Shown: positions 55,363 to 64,000 of the stretch, piece by piece
Layout of the letters: each line of letters begins with the position of its first letter
Position numbering within the stretch: position 1 is the first letter of the stretch
Source of the DNA: Corynebacterium sp. p3-SID1056
GTDB taxonomy: Bacteria; Actinomycetota; Actinomycetes; Mycobacteriales; Mycobacteriaceae
Reading direction: 5' to 3'
Length of the DNA: 64,000 nucleotides
Assembly: GCF_025152525.1 (NCBI RefSeq)
Contig: NZ_JALXXL010000006.1
Coordinates: forward strand, 122,538 to 186,537
Notes under the pieces: generated by a model
The model's input: the letters and a program-made list of their open reading frames with translations, nothing else
Told to the model about the DNA's origin: nothing
Databases searched by the model: none
Position numbers and translations under genes: made by a program

Positions 55363-56631
55363 CTAAGGCCGGAGTTGGTGGAGCGGAAACGTGACTACCC
55401 CATCGCCAAGGGGCGCGGTCACGCCAGTGCCAGTAATCACTGCACTAAATGTTGGCGGGCCGGCAACATGGTCGATCGAGGCGATCGCTTTCTTGAGTGA
55501 CGCTGCGCCTCGCTCAACCCCGCCAAAGCCCGTTTTTACTTCGACGGCTGCCCAACGGCCGTCGGGAAGCGTAAGCACAGCGTCAATCTCATTGCCATTA
55601 GAATCCCGGTAGTGGTGAATCGCCCCACCCATTGACTCAACCATTACGGCGAGATCATGGATTACCGCAGACTCAAAGACGAAACCGGTCGTCTCCGGAT
55701 CCGCCGTGAGCGAAGCAGAGGTTGCGCCAAGCGCCGCGATCGCCAACCCTGGGTCGGCAAGGTGATACTTCGGAGATACTCGCAACCGAGCCTTCGATCG
55801 GAGACGCGGAGCCCACGCCGGCACTGTTTCTACGACAAATATTCTTTGCAGGCTATCCAGAAGTTTATTTACCGTCGGCAGTGAAATGCCGGGGCTGACC
55901 GAATCCAGGTCCTTGCGCAGCGTCGAGACAGCGACTTCCCCCGCAGTAGACCTCGCAATTGCAGCAATGAGGCGCTCAGTAGCGAGCGGAGTGATACGCA
56001 GATCCGCCACGCGCTGCATATCCGAACGCGCGGCCTCAGAAAGGTACCCACGCAGTTGCGTCAGCACAATGTGTTCATTGCCCGCTTGGTACCCAGGAAA
56101 ACCCGGAATGAGCAAATCGTTGATGACCTGCTCGTATGAAACCTGATTGGTATCAGGCTGCAGCTGTTGCGCTTCAAACAATCCAGTAAGCGACACAGTT
56201 GGCGAGTATTCTGCCTTCTCAAACAGAGTAAGCGTGCGCTGGCGCAAGCGGAGAAACCGGCCAGCCCCAGTGTGCCGGGTGATATCGTCCGCAGGCACTG
56301 CCGAGCCAGCCAGGATGAATTGGCCCGGCTCTGCTACGGCGTCCACTTCACGCCGGACGAGATTAAATAGGTCAGGAGCAGTTTGCCATTCATCGAGGAG
56401 CCGCGGGCGTGGCCCCTCAAGCACAGCCTGCGGCGCAAGCTGCGCAATCTGGTTTGTGGCGGGATCATCGATGAACGCATACGACGCGCAGTGATGCAGG
56501 CTCGTCATCGTTTTACCGCAGCCGCGTGGGCCTTCGATGATGACGGCACCGCTTGCCTGCAACAAGAATTCGAGCCGCGTATCGACGATTCGCGGTCGGT
56601 ACCTGCGTCCTGCCAGCTGCTTTGTATCCAC
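55363..56631 (-). CDS. AAA ATPase with DUF4143 domain
   Basis: 422 residues. An N-terminal AAA domain has VIIEGPRGCGKTMTSLHHCASYAFID (Walker A) and RLLDEWQTAPDLFNLVRREVD (Walker B region), a middle wHTH-like region (AGEVAVSTLRKDLDSVSPGISLPTVNKLLDSL), and a C-terminal DUF4143/nuclease-like part (DSNGNEIDAVLTLPDGRWAAVEVKTGFG). The ExDxxL...ExK pattern there resembles PD-(D/E)xK nucleases. The start is GTG with AGGAG upstream. Base composition looks lower in GC than neighbours, and it interrupts the conserved nei2-lhr pair, so it was likely acquired. Function is unknown for the family. Confidence 0.75.
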   Translation of the reverse strand: MDTKQLAGRRYRPRIVDTRLEFLLQASGAVIIEGPRGCGKTMTSLHHCASYAFIDDPATNQIAQLAPQAVLEGPRPRLLDEWQTAPDLFNLVRREVDAVAEPGQFILAGSAVPADDITRHTGAGRFLRLRQRTLTLFEKAEYSPTVSLTGLFEAQQLQPDTNQVSYEQVINDLLIPGFPGYQAGNEHIVLTQLRGYLSEAARSDMQRVADLRITPLATERLIAAIARSTAGEVAVSTLRKDLDSVSPGISLPTVNKLLDSLQRIFVVETVPAWAPRLRSKARLRVSPKYHLADPGLAIAALGATSASLTADPETTGFVFESAVIHDLAVMVESMGGAIHHYRDSNGNEIDAVLTLPDGRWAAVEVKTGFGGVERGAASLKKAIASIDHVAGPPTFSAVITGTGVTAPLGDGVVTFPLHQLRP

Positions 56632-56642
56632 ATTCGCTCCTA

Positions 56643-56703
56643 TTTAACGTTTTGCAGCAATCATACTTTACATTTTGCAGGACTTGTAGTTTACATTTTG
56701 CAG
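56643..56703. repeat. Three direct repeats upstream of the DUF4143 ATPase
   Basis: TTTAACGTTTTGCAG (56643-56657), TTTACATTTTGCAG (56667-56680) and TTTACATTTTGCAG (56690-56703) recur with 23-24 bp spacing in an AT-rich stretch, just upstream of the GTG start. They may be operators or iterons. Confidence 0.75.
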
Positions 56704-56725
56704 ACTTTTACTGTGGAGGCTCGCG

Positions 56726-59700
56726 CTAGTCGTCGAAGCTCAAGCCCTCGGCGGGCCCGTCCAGCTCGCCAAGCGCCTCGGCCACGCTCCTGCCTCGCCG
56801 CTTTGGCGCGGCCGCCGCCTTCGCACCGATCTTGACGCCCTTGTGCGTCACGCGGGCACCGTAGTCGCGCAGGCCAAACGCCGGCCCCCCGTTGAGTTTC
56901 TCCACCCCCAGCGGCTGCATTCTCCCTGCCTGCACTGCTTCGGCCAAGGCGTCCACGACCAAGGGCATCGGGTCCCCTACTCCCTCCGGGAAGCCCTCGA
57001 AGAAGGTGGTCATGGTCTTGCCGCCGCGGGTGATGTGGGCGGCGAGGAGGCCGTCGATAAGCACGACGATGGCTCCGGCCGCACGGGTCGGGCCCTGCGC
57101 AGGCCACGGCAGTGCAGCGCCGTAGGGGTTGGCGGGATCGGTGGCGGCGACCACGTGGACGTCCGGGGAGCGGGTTCCGGAGGGCCAGCCGAGAACGTCG
57201 TCGGAATCCGCGTGCCCACGCAGGCGGTCGATGGTCGCCGGGGTGGAAAACTGCGCGGCGCCCAAGCCCTCGATGAGGTAGCCGCGCAGGGCCTTGCCCG
57301 AGGCCTCGAAACCGGAGAGCGTTTTGTAGGCCAGCGCGAAGCCGCCGAGGATGTCCTCGGTAACTACGGAGCCGCGGGTGACCACGCCGTAGCGCTCCAA
57401 CAGGCTCTCCCCGAGCGCGACGGAGCGACGCGTGGCGTCGGTGTCGGCGCGTGGGGTCGCCGCCCAGCGGCCCACCATGTCGGGTGGCGTGGTGTTGGCA
57501 AAGGAGGTGCGGCCTGAGCGGATGCGGCTGCGCTGCGGACGGCGGCGCGTGCGGTGCGCCGATGTTCCTTTCCCACCGGCGAGCCGCGCGCGGATGGGCG
57601 CGAACGAGTCGGGGGAAAGGCAGCCGGCCTCGACGAGGTCCCACATCGCTTCGCGCAGTTCGTCGGTGGTTGTGGTGCGCTCAGTGAGAGGCCCGAGCAG
57701 GTCGGCAAAGAGGTAGCCGCCCCCGCCGCGGACGCGCTCCATCACCTGCGATTGAGTCAGGCTCAGCTGCGGTTCCTCAGCCTGCGGCAGGAGCTGCTCG
57801 GCGTAATCGGCCGGCAGCAGCATGATCCACGGGTCGCGCGCCCCTGCTTTGCCCGCGCCGACGATGAGGATCTCGCCGGAGGCCGTGAGCTCGTCCAGCA
57901 TCACCGGCGAGTAATCCCCGACGCGAGAGGGCAGGATGTGCGACTCCCACGCGCTTGCAGGCAGGCGCACCCCGGCCAGCTGCTCAAGTACGCTAAATAC
58001 GCCGTCCGCGCCTCTTAAACTTGGCCTTACCCCGGACGCGCTTACGTTGTGCCAGGCCGGCAAGAAGCGCCCAAAGGCGGACTGGGTCACCGGCTGCGTC
58101 TGCGCGCGGGCCTCGGCCAGCGAGCGCGAGCGGATGATGCGCAAGACCTCGGCGGCAACGTATTCTTCCTCGTCCACGCCCTGCCGGTAGCGTCCGGGGA
58201 TCACCTTGTCCTGGTCCACCAGCCGCTGCAGGGGTTCGTAGGCCGCGCCGACGGCGAGCCCGAAGGCGTCTGCCAGGTCGCGCAGGGTAAAGGGTCCGCG
58301 CGTGCGCGCCCAGCGCCCCACCAGCTGCTGCAGCGCGTCGGGGATCGTGGCGACTTGGGCGGCGACACCGGGCGGGACGGGGATGCCCAGGCCGTCGCGA
58401 AGCAGCGGGGCATCGAGCGTTTGCGCGATGTGCTCGCGCCCGCCGATGCGCACCCGCATCACCCGCCCAGCCAGGTTGTCCTCCAATGTGGGTAGGGGAA
58501 CCTCGGTGTAGTCCGCAAGCTTTTCGACGGCCACGGGTCCCACCATCCGCAGCGTATCGGCAAACTGCTCACTGGTTTTCGCGCGGCCCAGGCGGCGCAG
58601 CTTCGCGTCGGTTTCCGCGATCACCTCGGCGCTGAGCAGCTCGCGCAGCTCCACGGTGCCCAGGAGCTTGGCCAAAAGTGATGGGTCGAGTGACAGGGCC
58701 GCGGCGCGCTTCTCCGCCAGCGGAGTGTCGCCCTCGTACATGAACGCGCCGGTGTAATTGAACAGCAGCGAGGAGGCAAACGGGCTCGGTTGATCACAGG
58801 TCACCTCCGCGATGCGGATGCCGCGCGTGGCGATCTCGCGCACGACCTCCTTAAGCGCCGGCAGGTCGTAGACGTCCTGGAGGCACTCGCGGACCGTCTC
58901 TAGGATGATGGGGAAGGACGGGTAGTTGCGCGCGACGCCGAGAAGCTGCTCGGCGCGCTGGCGCTGCTGCCACAGGGGCGCGCGCTTGCCGGGGTTGCGG
59001 CGCGGCAAAAGCAGGGCGCGGGCGGCGCACTCGCGGAAGCGGGAGGCGAACAGCGCGGAGTTGCCCACCTGCTCGGTGACGATATCGGCGATCTCGTCGG
59101 CGTCGAATTGGAAGAGCGAGGCGTCCGGCTCCTTCTCCCCCTGCGGCAGGCGCAGCACAATGCCGTCGTCGCCCGCCACGGCCTGGGCGTCCATGCCGGT
59201 TTCCTGCGCCACCCGCCAGCCGGTCGCCAGCGCCCAAGCTGCGTTCACGCCCTTGCCGAAGGGGGTGTGCAGGACCACGCGCCAGTCGCCCAGCTCGTCG
59301 GTGAAGCGCTCGAGCACGAGTGTCTTTTCATCCGGCAAAATGCCGGTGGCCTCCTCCTGCTCCTCGAGGTAGCGCACGAGGTTGTCGCGGGCAAACTCGT
59401 CGAGCGAGGCATCGATGCCCTCGCCTGCGCGCGCTTGTCGACGAAACGCCCCCAACGCCTTCCCCAATTCATAGGGCCGACCTGGGCCCTCGCCGTTCCA
59501 GAACGGGAGGCGGCCGGTGTGCCCCGGCGCGGGTGTGACCTGTACCTGGTCGCGGGTGATGTTCTCGATGCGCCAGGACGACGCGCCGAGCGTGAACACG
59601 TCGCCCACGCGGGACTCGTAGACCATCTCCTCGTCCAGCTCGCCGACGCGGCGGGGTGCCTTGTCGTCCGCGCCGACAAGAAAAACTCCAAACATTCCTC

Positions 59701-61375
59701 TATCTGGGATGGTGCCCGCGTTCGTCACGGCGACACGCTGCGCGCCAGGCCGGGCCTTCAGCGTGGTGCCCTCCAGGATGGCGCGGGGCCGAAGCTCCGC
59801 GAAGTCCGTCGAGGGGTACACGCCGTTGACCAAGTCGATCACGGAGTCATACACCTCGCGCGCCAAATCGCGGTAAGGCCAGGCGCGGCGCACGGTGTCG
59901 AACCACTCGTCCACGTCCACGTCCTCGTAAGCCACTGCGGCTACCGTCTGCTGCGCAAGCACGTCGAGCGGGCTGCGCGGGGTGCGCAACTCCTCGATCG
60001 CGCCCTCGCGCATCCGCGGCACCAGCGCCGCCGTCTGCACCAGGTCGGAGCGGTGCTTGGGGTAAAAACTGCCCTCGGATATCGCACCCACGGTGTGCCC
60101 GGCGCGGCCGACGCGCTGCAGCCCCGATGCGACCGAGGGCGGCGATTCCACCTGGATGACCAGGTCCACCGCGCCCATGTCAATGCCCAGCTCGAGCGAG
60201 GAGGTCGCGATCACCGCGCGCAGCGAGCCTTCCTTGAGCATCGTCTCGGTCTGTAAACGCTCGTCTTTAGATACGCTGCCGTGGTGGGCGCGCGCGATGA
60301 CCTGGGCGGCGTGCCCTGCGGTGTCTACCGACTTCATCAGCTGCGCCGGCGGGCGCCGTGTTTCAGGCGAGAGCGCCTCCGGGTCGTGGGCTTTCGCCCA
60401 CAGCTCGTTGAGCTGGCTGGTCAGACGCTCTGCCGTCCGCCGCGAGTTCACAAACACAATGGTCGAGCGGTGCGCCATCACCTCCTCATACACCGCCCGC
60501 TCGATGTGCGGCCAGATCGAGGAGGTTGTCCCCGGCGGTGCCTCGGTCGCAAGCGTCTCGACGTCGCCTTCAATCACCGCTTCGCCAATTGTCGACGCGT
60601 CCTCCGGCACCGGCAGGTCCGACATGTCCTCCACTGGCACGTGGACGTCGAGTTGCCAGCGCTTCTTCGCGGGCGGGTTGATGATCGTGGTCTTCGGGCC
60701 AAGGAAGTTCGCCACCGTCTCGAGCGGGCGCACGGTGGCGGACAGGCCAATGCGCTGGAAGTTACCGGCCAGGCGGCGCAGGCGCTCCAGCGAGAGCGAA
60801 AGGTGTACGCCGCGCTTCGTGCCGGCCAACGCGTGGATCTCGTCGACGATGACAGTGTCGACCGTTTTCAAGATGCCCGCCGCCTTGGAGGTGAGCATGA
60901 GGTAGAGCGACTCAGGGGTGGTGATGAGGATGTCCGGCGGCTTTCTCAGTTGCCGGTTGCGCTCCGATTGCGGGGTATCGCCCGAGCGCACGCCCACGGA
61001 AATATCCGGCATGTCGCGGCCCAGCCGCTGGGCGACGCGGGCAATCCCGCCGAGCGGGGCGCGCAGGTTGTTCTCCACGTCCACGCCCAGCGCCTTCAAC
61101 GGAGAGATGTAAAGGACCCGCACGCCGCCGTGGGTGGAGGTCTGCGCGCCGTCGATAGGCAATGCCTGCTGGCCCGCACGTTCGACGAGCGAGTTGAGCG
61201 ACCAGAGAAAGGCCGCGAGTGTCTTGCCGGAGCCGGTTGGGGCGACGACGAGGGCGTTTTCGCCGTCGGCAATCGCGCGCCACGCGCCTTCCTGGACTGG
61301 AGTGGGTGCGGCGAAGACCTCGCTGAACCAGGTGGACACCTGGGGGTGGAAACGCTCGAGGATCGCCGTGCTCAT
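56726..61375 (-). CDS. lhr: Lhr-family ATP-dependent helicase
   Basis: 1549 residues, the full-length superfamily 2 Lhr type. The Lhr core has LVVAPTGSGKTLAAFLWSLNSL (Walker A), VIVDEIHALAGTKRG (DExH), SATVRPLETVANFLG, VFVNSRRTAERL, SSLELGIDMGAVDLVIQVESPPSVASGLQRVGRAGH (motif VI), a wHTH and beta-barrel, then the long C-terminal domain that forms the hexamer. It unwinds RNA:DNA hybrids in repair. ATG 61375 is taken: TATCCT lies eight bases upstream and the longer frame is antisense to cysQ. It is divergent from cysQ with 46 bp between. Confidence 0.95.
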   Translation of the reverse strand: MSTAILERFHPQVSTWFSEVFAAPTPVQEGAWRAIADGENALVVAPTGSGKTLAAFLWSLNSLVERAGQQALPIDGAQTSTHGGVRVLYISPLKALGVDVENNLRAPLGGIARVAQRLGRDMPDISVGVRSGDTPQSERNRQLRKPPDILITTPESLYLMLTSKAAGILKTVDTVIVDEIHALAGTKRGVHLSLSLERLRRLAGNFQRIGLSATVRPLETVANFLGPKTTIINPPAKKRWQLDVHVPVEDMSDLPVPEDASTIGEAVIEGDVETLATEAPPGTTSSIWPHIERAVYEEVMAHRSTIVFVNSRRTAERLTSQLNELWAKAHDPEALSPETRRPPAQLMKSVDTAGHAAQVIARAHHGSVSKDERLQTETMLKEGSLRAVIATSSLELGIDMGAVDLVIQVESPPSVASGLQRVGRAGHTVGAISEGSFYPKHRSDLVQTAALVPRMREGAIEELRTPRSPLDVLAQQTVAAVAYEDVDVDEWFDTVRRAWPYRDLAREVYDSVIDLVNGVYPSTDFAELRPRAILEGTTLKARPGAQRVAVTNAGTIPDRGMFGVFLVGADDKAPRRVGELDEEMVYESRVGDVFTLGASSWRIENITRDQVQVTPAPGHTGRLPFWNGEGPGRPYELGKALGAFRRQARAGEGIDASLDEFARDNLVRYLEEQEEATGILPDEKTLVLERFTDELGDWRVVLHTPFGKGVNAAWALATGWRVAQETGMDAQAVAGDDGIVLRLPQGEKEPDASLFQFDADEIADIVTEQVGNSALFASRFRECAARALLLPRRNPGKRAPLWQQRQRAEQLLGVARNYPSFPIILETVRECLQDVYDLPALKEVVREIATRGIRIAEVTCDQPSPFASSLLFNYTGAFMYEGDTPLAEKRAAALSLDPSLLAKLLGTVELRELLSAEVIAETDAKLRRLGRAKTSEQFADTLRMVGPVAVEKLADYTEVPLPTLEDNLAGRVMRVRIGGREHIAQTLDAPLLRDGLGIPVPPGVAAQVATIPDALQQLVGRWARTRGPFTLRDLADAFGLAVGAAYEPLQRLVDQDKVIPGRYRQGVDEEEYVAAEVLRIIRSRSLAEARAQTQPVTQSAFGRFLPAWHNVSASGVRPSLRGADGVFSVLEQLAGVRLPASAWESHILPSRVGDYSPVMLDELTASGEILIVGAGKAGARDPWIMLLPADYAEQLLPQAEEPQLSLTQSQVMERVRGGGGYLFADLLGPLTERTTTTDELREAMWDLVEAGCLSPDSFAPIRARLAGGKGTSAHRTRRRPQRSRIRSGRTSFANTTPPDMVGRWAATPRADTDATRRSVALGESLLERYGVVTRGSVVTEDILGGFALAYKTLSGFEASGKALRGYLIEGLGAAQFSTPATIDRLRGHADSDDVLGWPSGTRSPDVHVVAATDPANPYGAALPWPAQGPTRAAGAIVVLIDGLLAAHITRGGKTMTTFFEGFPEGVGDPMPLVVDALAEAVQAGRMQPLGVEKLNGGPAFGLRDYGARVTHKGVKIGAKAAAAPKRRGRSVAEALGELDGPAEGLSFDD

Positions 61376-61421
61376 AGAAGTTAAGGATAACGGGGGCGCA
61401 AACTGCGGTAGTGTTTGAACT

Positions 61422-62191
61422 ATGACTGCGCAGTATTCTGACTCCCGGTTGACCAACCTGATTGCCCAAGGCACCGGCGAGATCCTCAAGGGGATCCGCG
61501 GCGTCGGCCTGCTGCGAGGGCGCGAGCTGGGCGAGGCAGGCGATGACCTGGCCCAGAACTGGATCGCGCGGGTACTCGAGCAGCACCGCCCGGGCGACGC
61601 ATTCTTGTCCGAGGAGGCGGCGGACGACCACTCGCGGCTGGACAACAACCGCGTCTGGATCGTCGACCCGCTTGACGGCACCAAGGAATTCGCCACCGGT
61701 CGCCAGGACTGGGCCGTGCACATCGCCCTGGTGGAAGACGGCGTGCCCATCCACGCGGCCGTCGGCCTGCCGGACCTAGGCGTGGTGTTTAAGTCCTCGG
61801 ACGTGCGCCACGTCTCCGGCCCCTTCGCCGGCAAGATTGCCATCTCGCGCAACCGCCCGCCGGCCGTGGCCGACGCCGTCGCCGACGCCCTCGGGTTCGA
61901 AACTGCGAAGGTCGGCTCCGCCGGCGCGAAGGCTATGCACGTGCTCCTGGGCGACTACGACGCCTACGTGCACGCCGGTGGTCAGTACGAGTGGGACCAG
62001 GCCGCTCCGGTCGGCGTATCCCTGGCCGCGGGCCTGCACTGCTCCCGCCTCGACGGCACGCCAATGCGCTTTAACAACGAGGACACCTACGTGCCCGACA
62101 TGGTGATCTGTCGCCCGGAGATCGCCGACGACGTGCTCGCCGCCTGCGCAAAGTACTACGAGGAGCATGGCAGCTTTGAGGGGGTCGCTCA

Positions 62192-62195
<4 letters not shown>
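61422..62195 (+). CDS. cysQ: 3'(2'),5'-bisphosphate nucleotidase / inositol monophosphatase family
   Basis: 257 residues. [38 protein letters not shown] (metal-binding DPLDGT) and [17 protein letters not shown] (WDxAAP) are the IMPase/CysQ motifs. The likely role is removal of 3'-phosphoadenosine 5'-phosphate from sulfate assimilation. TAGTGT seven bases before the ATG. It overlaps thyA by four bases. Confidence 0.9.
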
Positions 62196-63474
<1,279 letters not shown>

Positions 63475-63476
63475 CC

Positions 63477-63755
63477 ATGACCGCGACCCCCGAAACCAAT
63501 GCACACGTCACTATCTTCGCCACCGAGTGGTGTCCCTTCTGCGCGAAGCTGCGCAAGAACCTCGACCGCACCGACACTCCGTACGACCTCGTCGACGTCG
63601 AAGGCGAAGGCAACGAGGACGCTGCAGCCTGGGTCGAGTCCGTCAACGACGGCAACCGCCTCGTCCCCACCGTCCTCTACTCCGACGGCACCCACGCCAC
63701 GAACCCAGCCGCCTCTGCGGTGCGCGAGAAGTTCGCGGAGCTGGCGGAAGCATAG
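63477..63755 (+). CDS. Glutaredoxin-like protein (mycoredoxin candidate)
   Basis: 92 residues, thioredoxin fold. VTIFATEWCPFCAKLRKNLDRT carries the redox CPFC motif, and NRLVPTVLYSDGTHATNPAASAV the cis-Pro and glutathione/mycothiol-binding region. In actinobacteria such proteins reduce mycothiol-mixed disulfides. It begins two bases after folA, so cysQ, thyA, folA and this gene form an operon. Confidence 0.85.
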   Translation: MTATPETNAHVTIFATEWCPFCAKLRKNLDRTDTPYDLVDVEGEGNEDAAAWVESVNDGNRLVPTVLYSDGTHATNPAASAVREKFAELAEA

Positions 63756-63800
63756 CGCGCAGCTGATTTACCGCGCAGCTGAATTGTCGCAGCTGATTTT
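63756..63800. repeat. Three short tandem repeats after the glutaredoxin gene
   Basis: CGCGCAGCTGATTTAC (63756-63771), CGCGCAGCTGAATTGT (63772-63787) and CGCAGCTGATTTTC (from 63788) form a degenerate 16-bp tandem array immediately after the stop codon and before the tRNA promoter. Confidence 0.65.
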
Positions 63801-63836
63801 CAGTGCCGCGCGCAGGTGCGGTACTCTCGCACTATT

Positions 63837-63909
63837 GCCCTAGTAGCTCAGTGGATAGAGCACGGCTCTCCTAAAGCCGGTGTCGGAGGTTCGATTCCTC
63901 TCTGGGGCA
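63837..63909 (+). tRNA. tRNA-Arg (anticodon CCT)
   Basis: A 73-nt cloverleaf: acceptor GCCCTAG/CTGGGGC with discriminator A, D arm GCTC..GAGC, anticodon stem CGGCT/AGCCG around CTCCTAA (anticodon CCT, reading AGG), T arm GGAGG TTCGATT CCTCT. CCA is not encoded. Confidence 0.94.
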
Positions 63910-63917
63910 CTCTTGTC

Positions 63918-63963
63918 CTCAGTCGCGACATAGTTGACAACTCAGTCGCGACATGGTGGACAA
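63918..63963. repeat. Tandem 23-bp repeats next to tRNA-Arg, possible IS terminus
   Basis: Two adjacent 23-bp units (63918-63940, 63941-63963) are 21/23 identical; each holds CTCAGTCGCGACAT and ends with GACAA. On the minus strand the units begin TTGTC and TGTC, resembling ends of IS481-like elements in corynebacteria. No transposase lies inside the window; it could begin to the right. Confidence 0.5.
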
Positions 63964-64000
63964 ACCGGTGTCTTGGTTTTTATTTTTCCAAGGCACCGGT
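63964..64000. terminator. Hairpin at the right edge
   Basis: ACCGGTGTCTTGG (63964-63976) pairs with CCAAGGCACCGGT (63988-64000), 12 of 13, around a T-rich loop. The window ends at the base of the stem, so the arm may be longer. It could be a terminator or part of the end of a mobile element. Confidence 0.5.

Noticed and set aside
61376..61852. N-terminal extension of Lhr by 159 codons
   Set aside because: The extension is antisense to cysQ and has no Lhr similarity; the family start MSTAILERFHP lies at 61375 with a leaderless hexamer.
63756..63800. CRISPR array
   Set aside because: The 16-bp units are tandem without unique spacers and number only three; no cas genes are in the window.

Overview
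The window is chromosomal DNA of a high-GC actinomycete, almost certainly a Corynebacterium. The evidence is the gene content and order: gapB-type GAPDH, rpf2-rsmA-ispE, betP-rsmI-pmt, galU-glp-rimJ-glpR, mscL/mog/pepD/mprB/mprA, the rpmF-rpmE2 and rpmB-rpmG-rpsN-rpsR ribosomal clusters, an AmtR-type nitrogen regulator, perM-purN-purH, pcrA/chorismate mutase/pgi, nei2-lhr and cysQ-thyA-folA. Much of this order is also known from C. glutamicum or M. tuberculosis. It is mostly core genome with coding on both strands. No phage and no CRISPR array were seen. No transposase gene lies inside the window, but a repeat structure that may be an IS terminus sits at the right edge, beside a tRNA-Arg.

Layout. 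0-5.7 kb: start of gapB, a 61-residue peptide, a hydroxyisobutyryl-CoA-hydrolase-like protein, a HAD phosphatase, 3-methyladenine glycosylase (MPG), PPK2, an ABM monooxygenase, a secreted protein and a GntR regulator. 5.7-21.8 kb: ABC-F ATPase, ispE-rsmA-rpf2, tatD, small cytosolic proteins, an esterase, metG, betP, rsmI/pmt, a zinc-finger membrane protein with DoxX, an atypical Tag glycosylase and a CDF transporter. 21.8-22.2 kb: a palindrome-rich spacer and tRNA-Ala(CGC). 22.2-27.1 kb: the Glp/GlpR division module with galU and rimJ, and 5-FTHF cyclo-ligase. 27.1-32.7 kb: SAF protein, mscL, mog, pepD, mprB and mprA (envelope stress). 32.8-38.2 kb: two clusters of ribosomal proteins, all of the cysteine-free type, flanking a CPBP protease, a NarL-type two-component system and a permease. 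38.3-42.1 kb: amtR, then a secreted/membrane cluster with two penicillin-binding-fold serine hydrolases. 42.2-47.5 kb: purH-purN-perM and two tandem M23 endopeptidases. 47.5-54.4 kb: pcrA, chorismate mutase, an MhuD-like haem oxygenase, pgi, a GCS2-type ligase and DedA. 54.4-61.4 kb: a long inverted repeat, nei2, an inserted DUF4143 ATPase with direct repeats, and lhr. 61.4-64 kb: cysQ-thyA-folA-glutaredoxin, tRNA-Arg(CCT) and the tandem 23-bp repeats.

Two themes run through the window. First, many genes for the envelope, osmotic response and cell division lie here: betP, mscL, rpf2, two M23 peptidases, perM, glp/glpR, pepD-mprAB, pmt and the PBP-fold hydrolases. Second, about two dozen genes have a TANNNT (or CATAAT) hexamer six to eight bases before the start codon. 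This is the geometry of leaderless transcription, and it was used here to choose starts. No gene-free stretch exceeds 300 bases. The longest (21805-22100) holds the palindromes described below. No fully novel multi-gene system can be shown from sequence alone. The best candidates are the PBP-fold hydrolase/anchored-protein cluster, the DUF4143 insertion with its direct repeats, the twin palindromes upstream of the CDF gene, and the zinc-ligand-free Tag.
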